This document shows positions 9,914 through 20,177 of a DNA stretch of 64,000 nucleotides, in pieces. Origin of the DNA: CADCTM01 sp049671305. Its GTDB lineage: Bacteria; Cyanobacteriota; Cyanobacteriia; Cyanobacteriales; Coleofasciculaceae. The stretch's first letter is position 1. Each line of letters begins with the position of its first letter. The notes under the pieces are model-generated. The model did no database searches. It was given only the letters and a program-made list of their open reading frames with translations, and was not told the DNA's origin. Location of the stretch: positions 50,808 through 114,807 of the forward strand of contig JBATUR010000034.1 in NCBI GenBank assembly GCA_049671305.1. Direction: 5' to 3'. Made by a program: the position numbers and the translations under genes.

Positions 9914-12841
9914 ATGAAAGACCCTAAACTACTCCCACAAAAATATGAAATAAAAAAGCTGTCAGCAGAACATAATCTGATTTTTAGGCTAGATAGAGAG
10001 CTATGCTATGTCTATGTAAATTCGCCAATTCCACAAACACTAGATTTTTCAGAATACCTCAAGCAAATAGTTGCTGCTCTATATTTATCACAAGATACAA
10101 TCTCTCTCTGGGAAACGTTAGCAAAAGAAGTATTTAAAACCTGTCAAGAATTACAAGTAGAATTAGAGGTTTGGACAGATCATGGAGAGAGACATTATCA
10201 AGTTGATTTAGTTCCAGAATTCACAACTTATGGCTCTGTAGAGTTCGTATTAGGTATAGTTCGCGACGTAACAAAAAATAAGCAAACTGAACTAGCACTA
10301 CAACAGATGCAGTTAGAACTGCAACAGGCAAAAGAACAACTACGAGCAGTTTTGGATGCAGTACCTGGATTGATTTCGTGGGTTAGTTCTGAAGGAAAAT
10401 ATATCGGGGTTAATCAAAAGTTAGCTGATAATTTTAATTTACTTCCTGATGCTTTTGTTGAGCAAGAGATTGGTTTTATAAATTGTCGATGTGAATTTGC
10501 CCAATTTATAGAAAAGTTTCTTGCCAGTTCTTGCCAAACCAAGCGTCGAGTTATTGATGTACAAATTAGTGGTACAACCAGAAATTATTTAGTTGCTGCT
10601 CAAAAATACAATCAAGGTAATGCTGTTGTTTCTGTCGGAATTGATATTACCGAAGGCAAAGTTGCTGAAGAACAATTGCGACAGCGTGAAGAACAATTAC
10701 GCCTTGCTTTAGATGCGGCAAACATGGGTTTTTGGGACTGGAATCTTAAGACAGGATTTGTCACCTTATCAAGTACTCACGAAAAACTATTTGGCATTAG
10801 TTTGGAAGATTATGATGGGACTAATGAAAGCTTTCTAGCAATTATTCATCCCGAAGATCGCCATCGCGTCAGCTACGGTGATTTTAAAGCAATTGAAGCT
10901 GGCAAACCTTGTGATGTGGAATATCGCGTGATTTTGCCTGATGGAGAGATTCGTTGGATCGAAAGCAAAGGTCAAGCTTATTATGATGCAACAGGTAAAC
11001 CCTTGCGGCTAACTGGAATTAATTTAGATATTACAGAGCGAAAAAATAGCCAACTTGCCCTTAATTCCCAGAATAAGTTTCTACAAACAGTCATTGATAC
11101 CAATCCTAATTTAATTTTTGTTAAAGATTTAGGTGGTCGGTATGTCATGATAAATCAAGCTTTTGCCAATTTTTATAATATTACTATTGAACAGTTGATC
11201 GGCAAAACTGATGCTTGTTTTAATCTCAATTCTGAGGAAGTAGAAAAGTTTGTACTTCAAGACCAAGAAGTAATAGCCACAGCCGAGCAAAAGTTTATTC
11301 CCGAAGAAATTTGTTGTAGTCAAGCCGGAGAAATACACTGGTTTCAAACTATTAAAAGACCACTTTTTGATGTAAATGGTCAAGTTTATCAAGTGCTTGG
11401 AGTTAGTACTGATATTACTGAACGTAAACAGATAGAAGAGCAACTACGCAAAAGCGAATCTCAACTTCGTCTTGCCCTAAATGCCGCCCGTATGGGTCAC
11501 TGGGAAAGAGATATTAAAACTGGTAAAATTAATTTTTCTAATAATCTTGAAAAACTTTATGATTTTGCTCCTAATACTTATGATGGGACTTATGAAACTT
11601 ATCTGGCGAAAATTCATCCAGAAGATCGGGAATTTGTTGATCAAGCCACTCAAAATTCTCTCAATACAGGTGCCGAGCGTGATTTAGAGTTCCGCGTAGT
11701 TTGGCAGGATGGCACTATTCATTGGATCTGTAGCAAAGGACAAGTGATTTATGACGAAGCAGGAGAGGCAGCTTTCTTAAGTGGAATTAGTTTAGATATT
11801 AGCGATCACAAATTTGCAGAGGCACAATTACAGCAAAGTCAAGAGCAATTACACCGCGCTTTGGAGGCAGCGCGTATGGGTTTTTGGGAATGGAATATTC
11901 AAGCAGAAACTACTAATTGTTCGAGTAATTTAAAACAACTATGTGGTCTTGATGATCATACCTCTGAGGTAAATTATGAGAGCTTTATGAACTTAGTTCA
12001 CCCGGAAGATAGAGATTATCTTCAACAAGTAATTCAAGAATGTTTGATAACTGGCAATGACTATAATGTAGAATTCCGCATTGTGTTATCTGACGGTAAT
12101 ATTCGCTGGATGGAAGGTAAAGGTCAGATTTTTTATGACGAAATAGGTAAACCCCTACGAATGACAGGAATGGGTCTAGATATCAGTGAACGTAAACAGT
12201 CAGAGATAGAAATTAAAGAATCCTTACGAGAAAAAGAAGTTTTACTGCAAGAAATCCATCACCGAGTTAAAAATAATTTGCAAGTAATCTCTAGTCTTCT
12301 CGACTTACAATCACAGCGTCTTACAGATCAAGTCGCCTTAGAAGTTTTTCAGGAAAGTCAGAACCGTATTAAACTAATGTCGCTCGTCCATGAAACCTTA
12401 TATAAATACAAAGATTTTGTTAAACTCAACTTTTCTGAGTTTGTAAAAACCTTGACGGATTATTTATTTAGAGCTTATCAAAAAGAAGCAAGTGAAATTA
12501 TTTTAGAGCTAAAGCTTGAGCAAGTTAAACTTAAACTCGATAAGGCAATTCCTTGTGGTTTAATTATTAGTGAATTAGTTTCTAACTCACTGAAATATGC
12601 CTTTCCTGATCAAATGCCGGGGAAAATTTCTCTCTTTCTTAACCATGATCAGCATAATTATATCAGCCTAATTATTCAAGATAATGGCGTAGGTTTTCCT
12701 GTAGATTGGGAATCTGGTAAAGGCAAGTCTTTGGGTATGCAATTAGTTAATATTCTCACAAATCAGCTTGAAGGAACCATAGAAATAAATCATCGAATGG
12801 GTAGCGAATTTAAAATCAGATTTTTAGAACTGGACGATTAA
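9914..12841 (+). CDS. Multi-PAS sensor histidine kinase (HisKA_2 type)
   Basis: The product has 975 residues. I count six PAS/PAC-type modules in series, beginning near residues 15, 135, 257, 383, 513 and 640; modules 3, 5 and 6 share the start LRLALxAAxMGxW and a conserved IHPEDR. The transmitter begins near 765 with EIHHRVKNNLQV (phosphoacceptor about His-782/783), the HisKA_2 signature, followed by an HATPase_c domain with ISELVSNSLKYAF and DNGVGF. No transmembrane helix is visible, so it should sense a cytoplasmic signal. Fourteen bases separate it from a receiver-containing histidine kinase, a probable relay partner. Confidence 0.93.
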   Translation: MKDPKLLPQKYEIKKLSAEHNLIFRLDRELCYVYVNSPIPQTLDFSEYLKQIVAALYLSQDTISLWETLAKEVFKTCQELQVELEVWTDHGERHYQVDLVPEFTTYGSVEFVLGIVRDVTKNKQTELALQQMQLELQQAKEQLRAVLDAVPGLISWVSSEGKYIGVNQKLADNFNLLPDAFVEQEIGFINCRCEFAQFIEKFLASSCQTKRRVIDVQISGTTRNYLVAAQKYNQGNAVVSVGIDITEGKVAEEQLRQREEQLRLALDAANMGFWDWNLKTGFVTLSSTHEKLFGISLEDYDGTNESFLAIIHPEDRHRVSYGDFKAIEAGKPCDVEYRVILPDGEIRWIESKGQAYYDATGKPLRLTGINLDITERKNSQLALNSQNKFLQTVIDTNPNLIFVKDLGGRYVMINQAFANFYNITIEQLIGKTDACFNLNSEEVEKFVLQDQEVIATAEQKFIPEEICCSQAGEIHWFQTIKRPLFDVNGQVYQVLGVSTDITERKQIEEQLRKSESQLRLALNAARMGHWERDIKTGKINFSNNLEKLYDFAPNTYDGTYETYLAKIHPEDREFVDQATQNSLNTGAERDLEFRVVWQDGTIHWICSKGQVIYDEAGEAAFLSGISLDISDHKFAEAQLQQSQEQLHRALEAARMGFWEWNIQAETTNCSSNLKQLCGLDDHTSEVNYESFMNLVHPEDRDYLQQVIQECLITGNDYNVEFRIVLSDGNIRWMEGKGQIFYDEIGKPLRMTGMGLDISERKQSEIEIKESLREKEVLLQEIHHRVKNNLQVISSLLDLQSQRLTDQVALEVFQESQNRIKLMSLVHETLYKYKDFVKLNFSEFVKTLTDYLFRAYQKEASEIILELKLEQVKLKLDKAIPCGLIISELVSNSLKYAFPDQMPGKISLFLNHDQHNYISLIIQDNGVGFPVDWESGKGKSLGMQLVNILTNQLEGTIEINHRMGSEFKIRFLELDD

Positions 12842-12855
12842 GGAATTAAACTAAA

Positions 12856-14472
12856 ATGCGGAGTGCCAGAATATTAATAGTTGAAGATGAAAGCATTGTT
12901 GCTTTAAATATTAAAAATAGACTAGAAGCACTTGGCTATATTATAGTAGCAACGACAAGTTCGGGAGAATCTGCTATTCAAATTGCCCAAGAAAATCATC
13001 CAGATTTAGTGTTGATGGATATCAAACTCAGAGGAGTTATTGATGGTATAGAAGCAGCTACCCAAATCTGGAATCGCTTCCAAATTCCTGTGGTATATCT
13101 AACAGCTTATAGCGATGAAGAAACAGTAGAACGTGCCAAAGTTACGGAACCATACGGCTATATTTTAAAACCATTTGAAGCCAGAGATTTAGGCACTACT
13201 ATTGAAATCTCTCTCTATAAACATCAGATGGAACGGCAACTAAGAGAGAGAGAACAGTGGTTAACAACAACACTCAAATGTATTGGCGATGCTGTAATTA
13301 CTACAAATTCTCAAGGATTAATTACTTTTATGAATCCAGTTGCCGAAGCACTTACCTGTTGGAAACAGGAAGAAGTTCTTGGTAGTGATTTAACTCAAGT
13401 TTTTCAAACTATTAACGAAAAAACTAGGAAAGCTGTTGAAAATCCGGCAGCATTGGCACTGCGGCAAGGAGTTACTGTTACTTTAGAAAACCATACCTTG
13501 TTAATTACTAAAAATGGTAAAGAAATTCCTATTGATGATAGTGCCGCACCTATTAAAAACGACACAGGCAAAATTATGGGAGCGGTTTTAGTCTTTCATG
13601 ATGTTACTGAACAACAGCAATTAAAAACTTTTCTAGAAAACACTAATCAAGAATTACAAGTAAAAGTTATAGAAAATAATAGACAATTAAGAGCGACAAA
13701 TGAGCAATTGCGGGCAGAAATTGAGCAGCGCCAACACTTAGAAAATGAACTTTTAGTAGCACTTGCCAAAGAACGAGAACTAAATGAATTAAAGTCTCGT
13801 ATTTTAGCAACGATTTCCCATGAATACCGTACACCTTTAACTACAATTCTGTCTTCTACAGACTTACTTGCTCAATATGGATCAAGATGGAAAGAAGAGA
13901 GAAAACAAAAACACTTCCAGCGCATTCAAGCGGCAGTTCAACACCTAACTAGTTTGGTTAACGATGTCCTCTTTGTCAATCATGCTGAAATTGGTAGTTT
14001 AGAATTTAATCCAGTCGCTTTAAATGTTGAACAAATTACTCGTAATTTAGTAGAAGTTCACTCAAATTCAGCAAGTCAACACACAATTATTTTTGAATGT
14101 CAAGGTGTCTCGGCTCCTGTGTTTTTAGATAAAGAACTTTTACAATTGATGCTGAGAAACTTACTTTCTAATGCTATTAAATATTCTCCTGGCGGTAGTA
14201 TTATTCAAATTGAGTTAGTTTTTCAATCCCACAATCTAGTTTTTCGTATATCTGATCAAGGCATTGGCATTCTACCTAATGAGCGCGAGCAAATATTCAA
14301 GGCGTTTTATAGAGGTAATAATATTGGTATTGTCCCTGGCGTTGGACTAGGATTACTAATAGTTAAAGAATGTGTGGACTTGCACGGCGGCGAAATTATA
14401 GTAGAAAGTGAATTGATGGTTGGAACTCAGTTTATTATTACTCTACCTTTAGTTAATAGAATGCCGTTATAG
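12856..14472 (+). CDS. Hybrid response regulator-PAS-histidine kinase
   Basis: The product has 538 residues. A receiver domain comes first (residues about 4-120) with acidic pair EDE, phosphoacceptor Asp-55 in LMDIK, Thr in YLTAY and Lys in ILKPFE. A PAS domain follows (about 135-250), then a coiled coil (about 255-310), a HisKA domain with SHEYRTPL (His about 322), and an HATPase_c domain with LRNLLSNAIKYS and GVGLGLLIVKE. The frame starts 14 bases after the six-PAS kinase ends, so one transcript is likely and the receiver may be phosphorylated by that kinase. No DNA-binding output domain is present; the final target is not visible. Confidence 0.93.
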   Translation: MRSARILIVEDESIVALNIKNRLEALGYIIVATTSSGESAIQIAQENHPDLVLMDIKLRGVIDGIEAATQIWNRFQIPVVYLTAYSDEETVERAKVTEPYGYILKPFEARDLGTTIEISLYKHQMERQLREREQWLTTTLKCIGDAVITTNSQGLITFMNPVAEALTCWKQEEVLGSDLTQVFQTINEKTRKAVENPAALALRQGVTVTLENHTLLITKNGKEIPIDDSAAPIKNDTGKIMGAVLVFHDVTEQQQLKTFLENTNQELQVKVIENNRQLRATNEQLRAEIEQRQHLENELLVALAKERELNELKSRILATISHEYRTPLTTILSSTDLLAQYGSRWKEERKQKHFQRIQAAVQHLTSLVNDVLFVNHAEIGSLEFNPVALNVEQITRNLVEVHSNSASQHTIIFECQGVSAPVFLDKELLQLMLRNLLSNAIKYSPGGSIIQIELVFQSHNLVFRISDQGIGILPNEREQIFKAFYRGNNIGIVPGVGLGLLIVKECVDLHGGEIIVESELMVGTQFIITLPLVNRMPL

Positions 14473-14525
14473 GCACTATCTATTAAAGAGATGATTTGAA
14501 GAAAGTACTTTAATTAAACATATTT

Positions 14526-14553
14526 GTAGAGACATTAAGGCTAACATCTCTAC
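14526..14553. terminator. Hairpin between convergent genes, cyanobacterial GTAGAGA-type repeat
   Basis: GTAGAGA (14526-14532) pairs perfectly with TCTCTAC (14547-14553). It lies between the convergent kinase and exoprotein genes, where a bidirectional terminator would be expected. It resembles a diverged copy of the TGTAGAGACGT-type palindromic repeat that I recall as common in filamentous cyanobacteria. There is no long T-run, so a terminator function is only plausible. Confidence 0.45.
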
Positions 14554-14603
14554 GATTCTGCCTGCTACAAAACTAGCTATTTGCTCTTTTAAAGCCATTT
14601 CTT

Positions 14604-17600
14604 TTACCAAGGATTACCAATCATTGTAAAAGAACTCCAATAATAAGGATGACTCAAATTGCGATCGCGTAATTGCTCTAGATTTGATGGCAAGGTAAAA
14701 TTGCCATTGGTTGTCACCAGTTTTCCTCCCTGCAACCGCACCTCGCCTTTAATCATCGCTAACTGAGCAAGGCGTAAGGCTTCAGATTTAATTGGCGATT
14801 CTTTTAACTGCTCATAAAATTCTGTCATCAAACCAAATGTGCCATCATCACTGACATACCACAAACTCCCTAAAGCTGACTTCACCCCAGCTTGTATAGC
14901 TAACCCAGCAAACCCTAACTCCGCGCCCTCATCACCCAACGCCGTACGACAGGCACTTAATACCAACAACTCCACAGGCGGTTTATTTAACCCTAGCAAT
15001 GGTAGCTGATCCAGACGCAGTTTGGTATCCCACAACTGAATATAAGAATTACTAGGTTTGCCAGGCAAAAACTCAGCATGAGTCGCTAAATGAATAATCC
15101 CATAGCGCTGTTCACTGCGGACTGCTTTCAGGTTTTTGATCGTAAAATCTTGATTGAGAAACGACTTACCGGGCCACAACTTATTAGCAATTGTAGACAA
15201 CTCTACAGGTACTGCAGGCAGGGGTTTTTGCTCACTAAATGTATCAGCACCCATTGCCAAAACCTTAAGCTTACTCACATCCTTATAACTAGTATTTGTT
15301 AGTGCCAAACTTGGCATTAAACCAAAGCTATAACGTTCTACAACAAACCCCTTACCATCATGAAGCGCTGCCAGGGGAATACTACGCAATCTACTATCCA
15401 TAATGTAGACCAAATTTTGGATGCCCTGTTGTTGTAAATCTTTCTCCAGTGGCGCCAAAATTAACTGATACATCTTTTGTGCTGGAGCTAGATAACCCTT
15501 TGTATTTCTAACATTAGTCACATTACTCAAAAAATCATTAGCCAACTCCGTCACTTGAGCGCGAGTCGCGTTGATAGAATGGCGAATTGGTTTGCCTTCA
15601 GGCGTAATTAAAACTAACTCCAACCTGTCGCTATCTTGACGTGTTTGGGAACGTAACACCGATGACTGACTAGCATCCGTTGCCCCTTGACTTGGCTTTT
15701 CTGTAGCAGAGGGCACTGTGGTAATGCTTTGAGGCACAAACATCGCGTAGACAAACGCCGCCTTAACACCCGTCTCACTCTGGACTTGACGTAGAGAATT
15801 CAGCGCATCTGCCAAAGAAACACCTTCAACCTGCTTAAGTCCAAAATAGCGAGTAAAATCTGCACTAAAAGCACTATCAATCTTCATCTCACTCGAACTA
15901 CTGGTGGGTTTATTTCCTTGCAGCACCGATGTTGTTTCTAACTGCGTTTGAGATTGCGTCAAATCAACTGGATTAATACCTAAATTTGACAAATTAAAAG
16001 GCAAATTAGGATTAATTGGTCTAATTGGTTTAATGGGATTGGGTGGTCGATCAACACTAATAAAGCTAATATTACCGATCGACTCAGTATAAGGAAAAGA
16101 TTGCACTGGTGTAACTGTCTGTTGCCCACTAGTAATCGCCCCAGATGTCCCATTTACAGCACTATTTCCCACATCAAAAGGTATTAAACCCTTGCCACCA
16201 TGTTGGATTGTAATCGCCCCGCCACTGCCACCACCAACACTAGAAATACTCGCTGTTGTACCATTTGCTGCCAAGAAACTTTCAGTAACCTGAAAAAACT
16301 CAGGAGTCTTAATATTAACCGTGCCACCCGTTGTTGTCCCTTGAGCATTAATCGAATTCAGCAACAAATTACCTTCAGCCTCAACCCTGATATTCCCAGC
16401 ACTACCAGCATTACCGGTCGTATTAAGTTGACCCGCCGTAATTTGAGTTTTAGCGCCCAGGTTAATACCGCCCCCAATACTTCCAGAAGCATTAAGATTA
16501 GCCGCCCTAATTGACCCATCTTGACTACTCAGAGCAATATTGCCACCACTAGTTTGCACACCCGTACCCACAGCATTAAGGCTACCCGTAGCAACATTCC
16601 CCGCTGCCGTCACATTAATATCGCCCCCCTTACTGCCAGAAGTATTGAGATTAGCCGCTGTAACTGTCCCATTTTGACTACTCAGGATAGTGTTGCCGCC
16701 ATTACCTTGTGTACCAGTCCCACCAGTATTAATGCCGCCCGTGGCGATATTCCCACGAGAGGTGACAGACACAACACCCCCATTACTTCCAGAAGCATTA
16801 AGGTCACCTGTCGCCACTGCCCCGCCTTGACTACCGAGGACGATACTGCCGCCATTGCTCACGCTATTCGTCGCACCAGCATTAACGCTTCCCGTGGCGA
16901 TATTTCCTGCCGCCGTCACATTAACATTACCTCCCTGGCTTGCCGAAGTATTGAGATTAGCCGTCGTAACTGTTCCTGAACTAGTTAGTCGAATATTGCC
17001 GCCACTAGTTTGAGGAGTTGTGCCGCTTGCACCAGCATCAATAATTCCCGTAGTCAGGTTACGACCCGACGTAATGTTCACCTCTCCACCACGGATGATG
17101 TTATTGCCACCCGTTAGATTTGTGCCACGGGTATTAATCGCTGCCGTAGTAATGCCGCCACCAGCAGCAGAAAGAGTAACATTGCCGCCACTACCCGTCG
17201 CAGAACTTGTATTGAGTGTGCCAACAGCATTGATATTGCCGTTATTGGGTCCGTTATTGGTAACTACCAGTCCACCTGCAGTGATGTTACCTAGAGTAAT
17301 ATTGCCGCTAGTATTATTAGTTAAACCCGCACCTGTATTTAAAGTAATAGTTGTCAGTCCCCGACCTGAATTCAGCGTTACTCCAGGGGCAAAGCTAATT
17401 ACAGCATTTCCAGGGTCACGGAAGGCATTAATTACACCATTTGCGGCTGTTTCGTTACCCACAAGGGTTAAATTGCCGTCGTCAGTAGTAATGTTGGCAT
17501 TAAGAAGAATACTCCGCCCTGCCTGCATGGTTAAGCCACCACTTGCCCCAATCAGTCTGTTGCTGGTAATTGCTTGATTTACGGTGATGTCATTGTTGGC

Positions 17601-20177
17601 TTGTAGGATGACATTCGTGCCAGTGTTGGTAATTGCCGTTATGGCACTAGGTGAAATTGCTAAAGATTGTGAGGGATTATCTGTAAAACTTAAAGGTCTG
17701 AGGTTGCCGTTGAGGTCATATATATATGCCGCGCCTGCAGTTGGTGCAGCTATGTTATCAAAATGGCTACTAATCAGGACATTGGTGCCAGCCGCTGCCA
17801 CCGCCCAACCAAATTCATTACCTGCTCCCGTTGTGCCATTGGGGTTAACAAAGGTTTGCTGCAATACCCCAGTTGTGCCATCAAATAAATAGGCTGCCCC
17901 GGCATTGGCTGCCCCAATATCAGCAGAGTGGGCACCGATGAGTACATTAGATCCAACTGCCGCGACTGACCGACCAAAGAAATCTCCTACTCCAGGATTT
18001 GGGTTATTAAAAGTTTGCTGCAATGCCCCAGTTGTGCCATCAAATAAATAAGCCGAACCTGCATTTACTGCCCCCGTACTGTCGCCCAAAGCCCCGACTA
18101 AAGCATTTGTACCAACTCCTGCTACTGACCAGCCAAAAAAGTCGCTGGCTGCTGGGGTAGGATTATCTAAGGTTTGCGATAATGCGCCGGTTGTGCTGTC
18201 AAAAATATAGGCTGAACCAACATCAATTAATCCACCAACGTCTTTGTAAGGTGCACCAATTAACACGTTTGCGCCTAACCCAGACACGGAATAGCCAAAT
18301 TGGTCGCTAACGCCGGGGGTCGGATTATTGAAGGTTTGTAGTAGTGCGTTGGTTGTGCCGTCAAATAAATAAGCCGAACCTGCCTGAAAGATTCCCCCTC
18401 CCGGACTTAAGGTAAATGGTGCACCCACCAAGATATTATTGCCCACACCCGCTACTGACCAACCAAAGCCGGCGCCCAATTCAGCAGTTGGGGTCGTTAA
18501 AGTATTTAGTAATGCGCCAGTTGTGCCGTTAAATAAATAGACGGCACCAGACTCTGAGGCTGCGGTGTTATCAAAGGGCGCCCCAATTAAGACATCAGTT
18601 CCCAGGGCAGCGACTGAAAAGCCAAATTGCTCATTGGCGACAGGGGCAGTCGGCTTACTAAAGGTTTGCAGCAAGACGCCGGTATTATCAAATAAATAGG
18701 CAAGTCCGGCATTGGCGACACCGCCTGGAGAGGCATTGGGCGCACCAATTAAAACGTTTGTTCCGACTGCGGCAATCGAAAAGCCGAAGTTTTCGCCCGA
18801 TGTGGGGGTAGGGTTGAGGAAGGTGACTAGAGGCGAACTAGGGTCTTGAATTGTGATATTTTTGGGGTCGAGGAGCAATGTGCCTGGTTGACCGTTTGGC
18901 GCTGCGGCATCGACTGAACCTGTAAAAACTAGTAATTCTTTGCCGGAAGCTTCAATTAAGCCGCCATTACCACTAGTAGCACCACCACGGCTACTGATAC
19001 TGCCATAAAAGCGGGTTAGTTGGTCTGACCAAACGACGACTTGACCGCCGTCTCCTTGTCTGATGGCGTTGGCATTGATGCTGGAATCGTCGCTGATTAG
19101 GGTTTGGGAGGCGTTGGGGACGAGTCCGTTGCCTTGGTAGTCGCCGCCTATACGGACGTTGCCGCCGCCATTTGCCCCAGAAGTGTTAATTGTGGAGTTG
19201 AATAAACCAACTTTATCGCCGAAAACGTTGACGGCACCGCCACGGCGTCCAGCTAGAGGATTGGAGGTGTTAATTGTACCAGCGATCGCTGTTCCTGGTG
19301 TGGTGGGGATGCTGATGCCGCTGCTCAACTGAACTCCCGATGGCGATACACTAAGTCTTGTCTCAATGTTTGGGGACGCCCCAGTTAGTAAGGTTGGTAA
19401 ATCGAGGGGGTTAATGCTTACATTCTGCCCATCAATGCGCGGTGGAGTAATTTCTAAATTTAGCAAACTCCCGGTTTGTGAAATGCGGACGAGGTTTGCT
19501 GCTGGTACTGCTGTTAAGGAAATTGTCCCTGATGGTGCTTTGAGTTGTCCGGTGTTGATGACGTTGCCACCGATCAAAGTAAGGTTTTGTTGTTGTCGGA
19601 CGGCTAAGAATCCTGCATTAATAATTGTGCCAGATTGGGCGTTGTCAAAGGCGAAAAGATTAGGAGTACCGTTGAAGTTTTGGTAATTGTTAGAACCTGT
19701 GGCATTAAACCAATTATTGCCATCAAAGCCTATGCCTGTAGCGGTTGTGGCGGTAAAGGAGGCGGGCAGATTAAGCTGGGCGTTTGTGCCGAAAATTATC
19801 CCGGCAGGGTTCATCAAAAATAAGTTGGAGTTGCCTCCGGTTACTTGAATTAAGCCGTTAATGAGGGAAGGGTTGCCGCCGGTGACGCGCCCTAGAATAT
19901 TTTGGATCGTGGGGTTTGATTGAAAATTGGCGGTTTGTCCGGAATTGAGGTTAAATTCTTGAAAACTATGAAAGAGGTTGAGGCGATCGCCTGAGAGAGT
20001 TCCGCCTAAAATATTGTAGGTTGCTGGATTCTGGGGTGCTGGTGTGATGATGGTATTGCCATCAGCGCTAGGCGTTAAGGTTTGTGCTTGGGTATGGCGA
20101 TTAGTATCAAGCCCAGCTATCCCAAGAAAAACAGCTAAAGATAACCATCCGACGTAATGCCGCCCAGCAAAGTTCAT
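14604..20177 (-). CDS. Secreted two-partner-secretion exoprotein with FG-GAP-like repeats and C-terminal CHAT peptidase domain
   Basis: The product has 1857 residues. Residues 1-31 form a signal peptide ending in HTQAQ. Residues about 35-260 are a haemagglutination-activity (TPS) domain with NPAGIIFG and NVINTG motifs. Residues about 455-820 contain seven FG-GAP-like repeats of about 50 residues (FGxSVAxxGxxVLIGAP then GSAYLFDGTTGAL). Residues about 820-1330 are a Gly/Asn/Thr-rich repetitive region expected to form a beta-helix. The C-terminal ~300 residues are a CHAT domain with the His/Cys dyad in LATHAEF (about His-1700) and LSACRTALG (about Cys-1743). It should cross the outer membrane through a TpsB porin, but none is encoded here. 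The start codon directly precedes the signal peptide. Confidence 0.92.
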   Translation of the reverse strand: MNFAGRHYVGWLSLAVFLGIAGLDTNRHTQAQTLTPSADGNTIITPAPQNPATYNILGGTLSGDRLNLFHSFQEFNLNSGQTANFQSNPTIQNILGRVTGGNPSLINGLIQVTGGNSNLFLMNPAGIIFGTNAQLNLPASFTATTATGIGFDGNNWFNATGSNNYQNFNGTPNLFAFDNAQSGTIINAGFLAVRQQQNLTLIGGNVINTGQLKAPSGTISLTAVPAANLVRISQTGSLLNLEITPPRIDGQNVSINPLDLPTLLTGASPNIETRLSVSPSGVQLSSGISIPTTPGTAIAGTINTSNPLAGRRGGAVNVFGDKVGLFNSTINTSGANGGGNVRIGGDYQGNGLVPNASQTLISDDSSINANAIRQGDGGQVVVWSDQLTRFYGSISSRGGATSGNGGLIEASGKELLVFTGSVDAAAPNGQPGTLLLDPKNITIQDPSSPLVTFLNPTPTSGENFGFSIAAVGTNVLIGAPNASPGGVANAGLAYLFDNTGVLLQTFSKPTAPVANEQFGFSVAALGTDVLIGAPFDNTAASESGAVYLFNGTTGALLNTLTTPTAELGAGFGWSVAGVGNNILVGAPFTLSPGGGIFQAGSAYLFDGTTNALLQTFNNPTPGVSDQFGYSVSGLGANVLIGAPYKDVGGLIDVGSAYIFDSTTGALSQTLDNPTPAASDFFGWSVAGVGTNALVGALGDSTGAVNAGSAYLFDGTTGALQQTFNNPNPGVGDFFGRSVAAVGSNVLIGAHSADIGAANAGAAYLFDGTTGVLQQTFVNPNGTTGAGNEFGWAVAAAGTNVLISSHFDNIAAPTAGAAYIYDLNGNLRPLSFTDNPSQSLAISPSAITAITNTGTNVILQANNDITVNQAITSNRLIGASGGLTMQAGRSILLNANITTDDGNLTLVGNETAANGVINAFRDPGNAVISFAPGVTLNSGRGLTTITLNTGAGLTNNTSGNITLGNITAGGLVVTNNGPNNGNINAVGTLNTSSATGSGGNVTLSAAGGGITTAAINTRGTNLTGGNNIIRGGEVNITSGRNLTTGIIDAGASGTTPQTSGGNIRLTSSGTVTTANLNTSASQGGNVNVTAAGNIATGSVNAGATNSVSNGGSIVLGSQGGAVATGDLNASGSNGGVVSVTSRGNIATGGINTGGTGTQGNGGNTILSSQNGTVTAANLNTSGSKGGDINVTAAGNVATGSLNAVGTGVQTSGGNIALSSQDGSIRAANLNASGSIGGGINLGAKTQITAGQLNTTGNAGSAGNIRVEAEGNLLLNSINAQGTTTGGTVNIKTPEFFQVTESFLAANGTTASISSVGGGSGGAITIQHGGKGLIPFDVGNSAVNGTSGAITSGQQTVTPVQSFPYTESIGNISFISVDRPPNPIKPIRPINPNLPFNLSNLGINPVDLTQSQTQLETTSVLQGNKPTSSSSEMKIDSAFSADFTRYFGLKQVEGVSLADALNSLRQVQSETGVKAAFVYAMFVPQSITTVPSATEKPSQGATDASQSSVLRSQTRQDSDRLELVLITPEGKPIRHSINATRAQVTELANDFLSNVTNVRNTKGYLAPAQKMYQLILAPLEKDLQQQGIQNLVYIMDSRLRSIPLAALHDGKGFVVERYSFGLMPSLALTNTSYKDVSKLKVLAMGADTFSEQKPLPAVPVELSTIANKLWPGKSFLNQDFTIKNLKAVRSEQRYGIIHLATHAEFLPGKPSNSYIQLWDTKLRLDQLPLLGLNKPPVELLVLSACRTALGDEGAELGFAGLAIQAGVKSALGSLWYVSDDGTFGLMTEFYEQLKESPIKSEALRLAQLAMIKGEVRLQGGKLVTTNGNFTLPSNLEQLRDRNLSHPYYWSSFTMIGNPW
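17700..18830 (-). repeat. Seven FG-GAP-like repeat units within the exoprotein gene
   Basis: Seven consecutive units encode an FG(F/W/Y/R)SVA start and a LIGAP-like core followed by AYLFD. Seven such repeats would close one integrin-alpha-type beta-propeller. At DNA level the phrase encoding YLFDGTTGAL recurs almost unchanged in several units, suggesting internal duplication. Confidence 0.8.

Noticed and set aside
16200..17577. Several plus-strand frames opposite the exoprotein repeats
   Set aside because: They arise from the Gly/Asn/Thr-rich repeat region read in reverse and have no start signals or domains.
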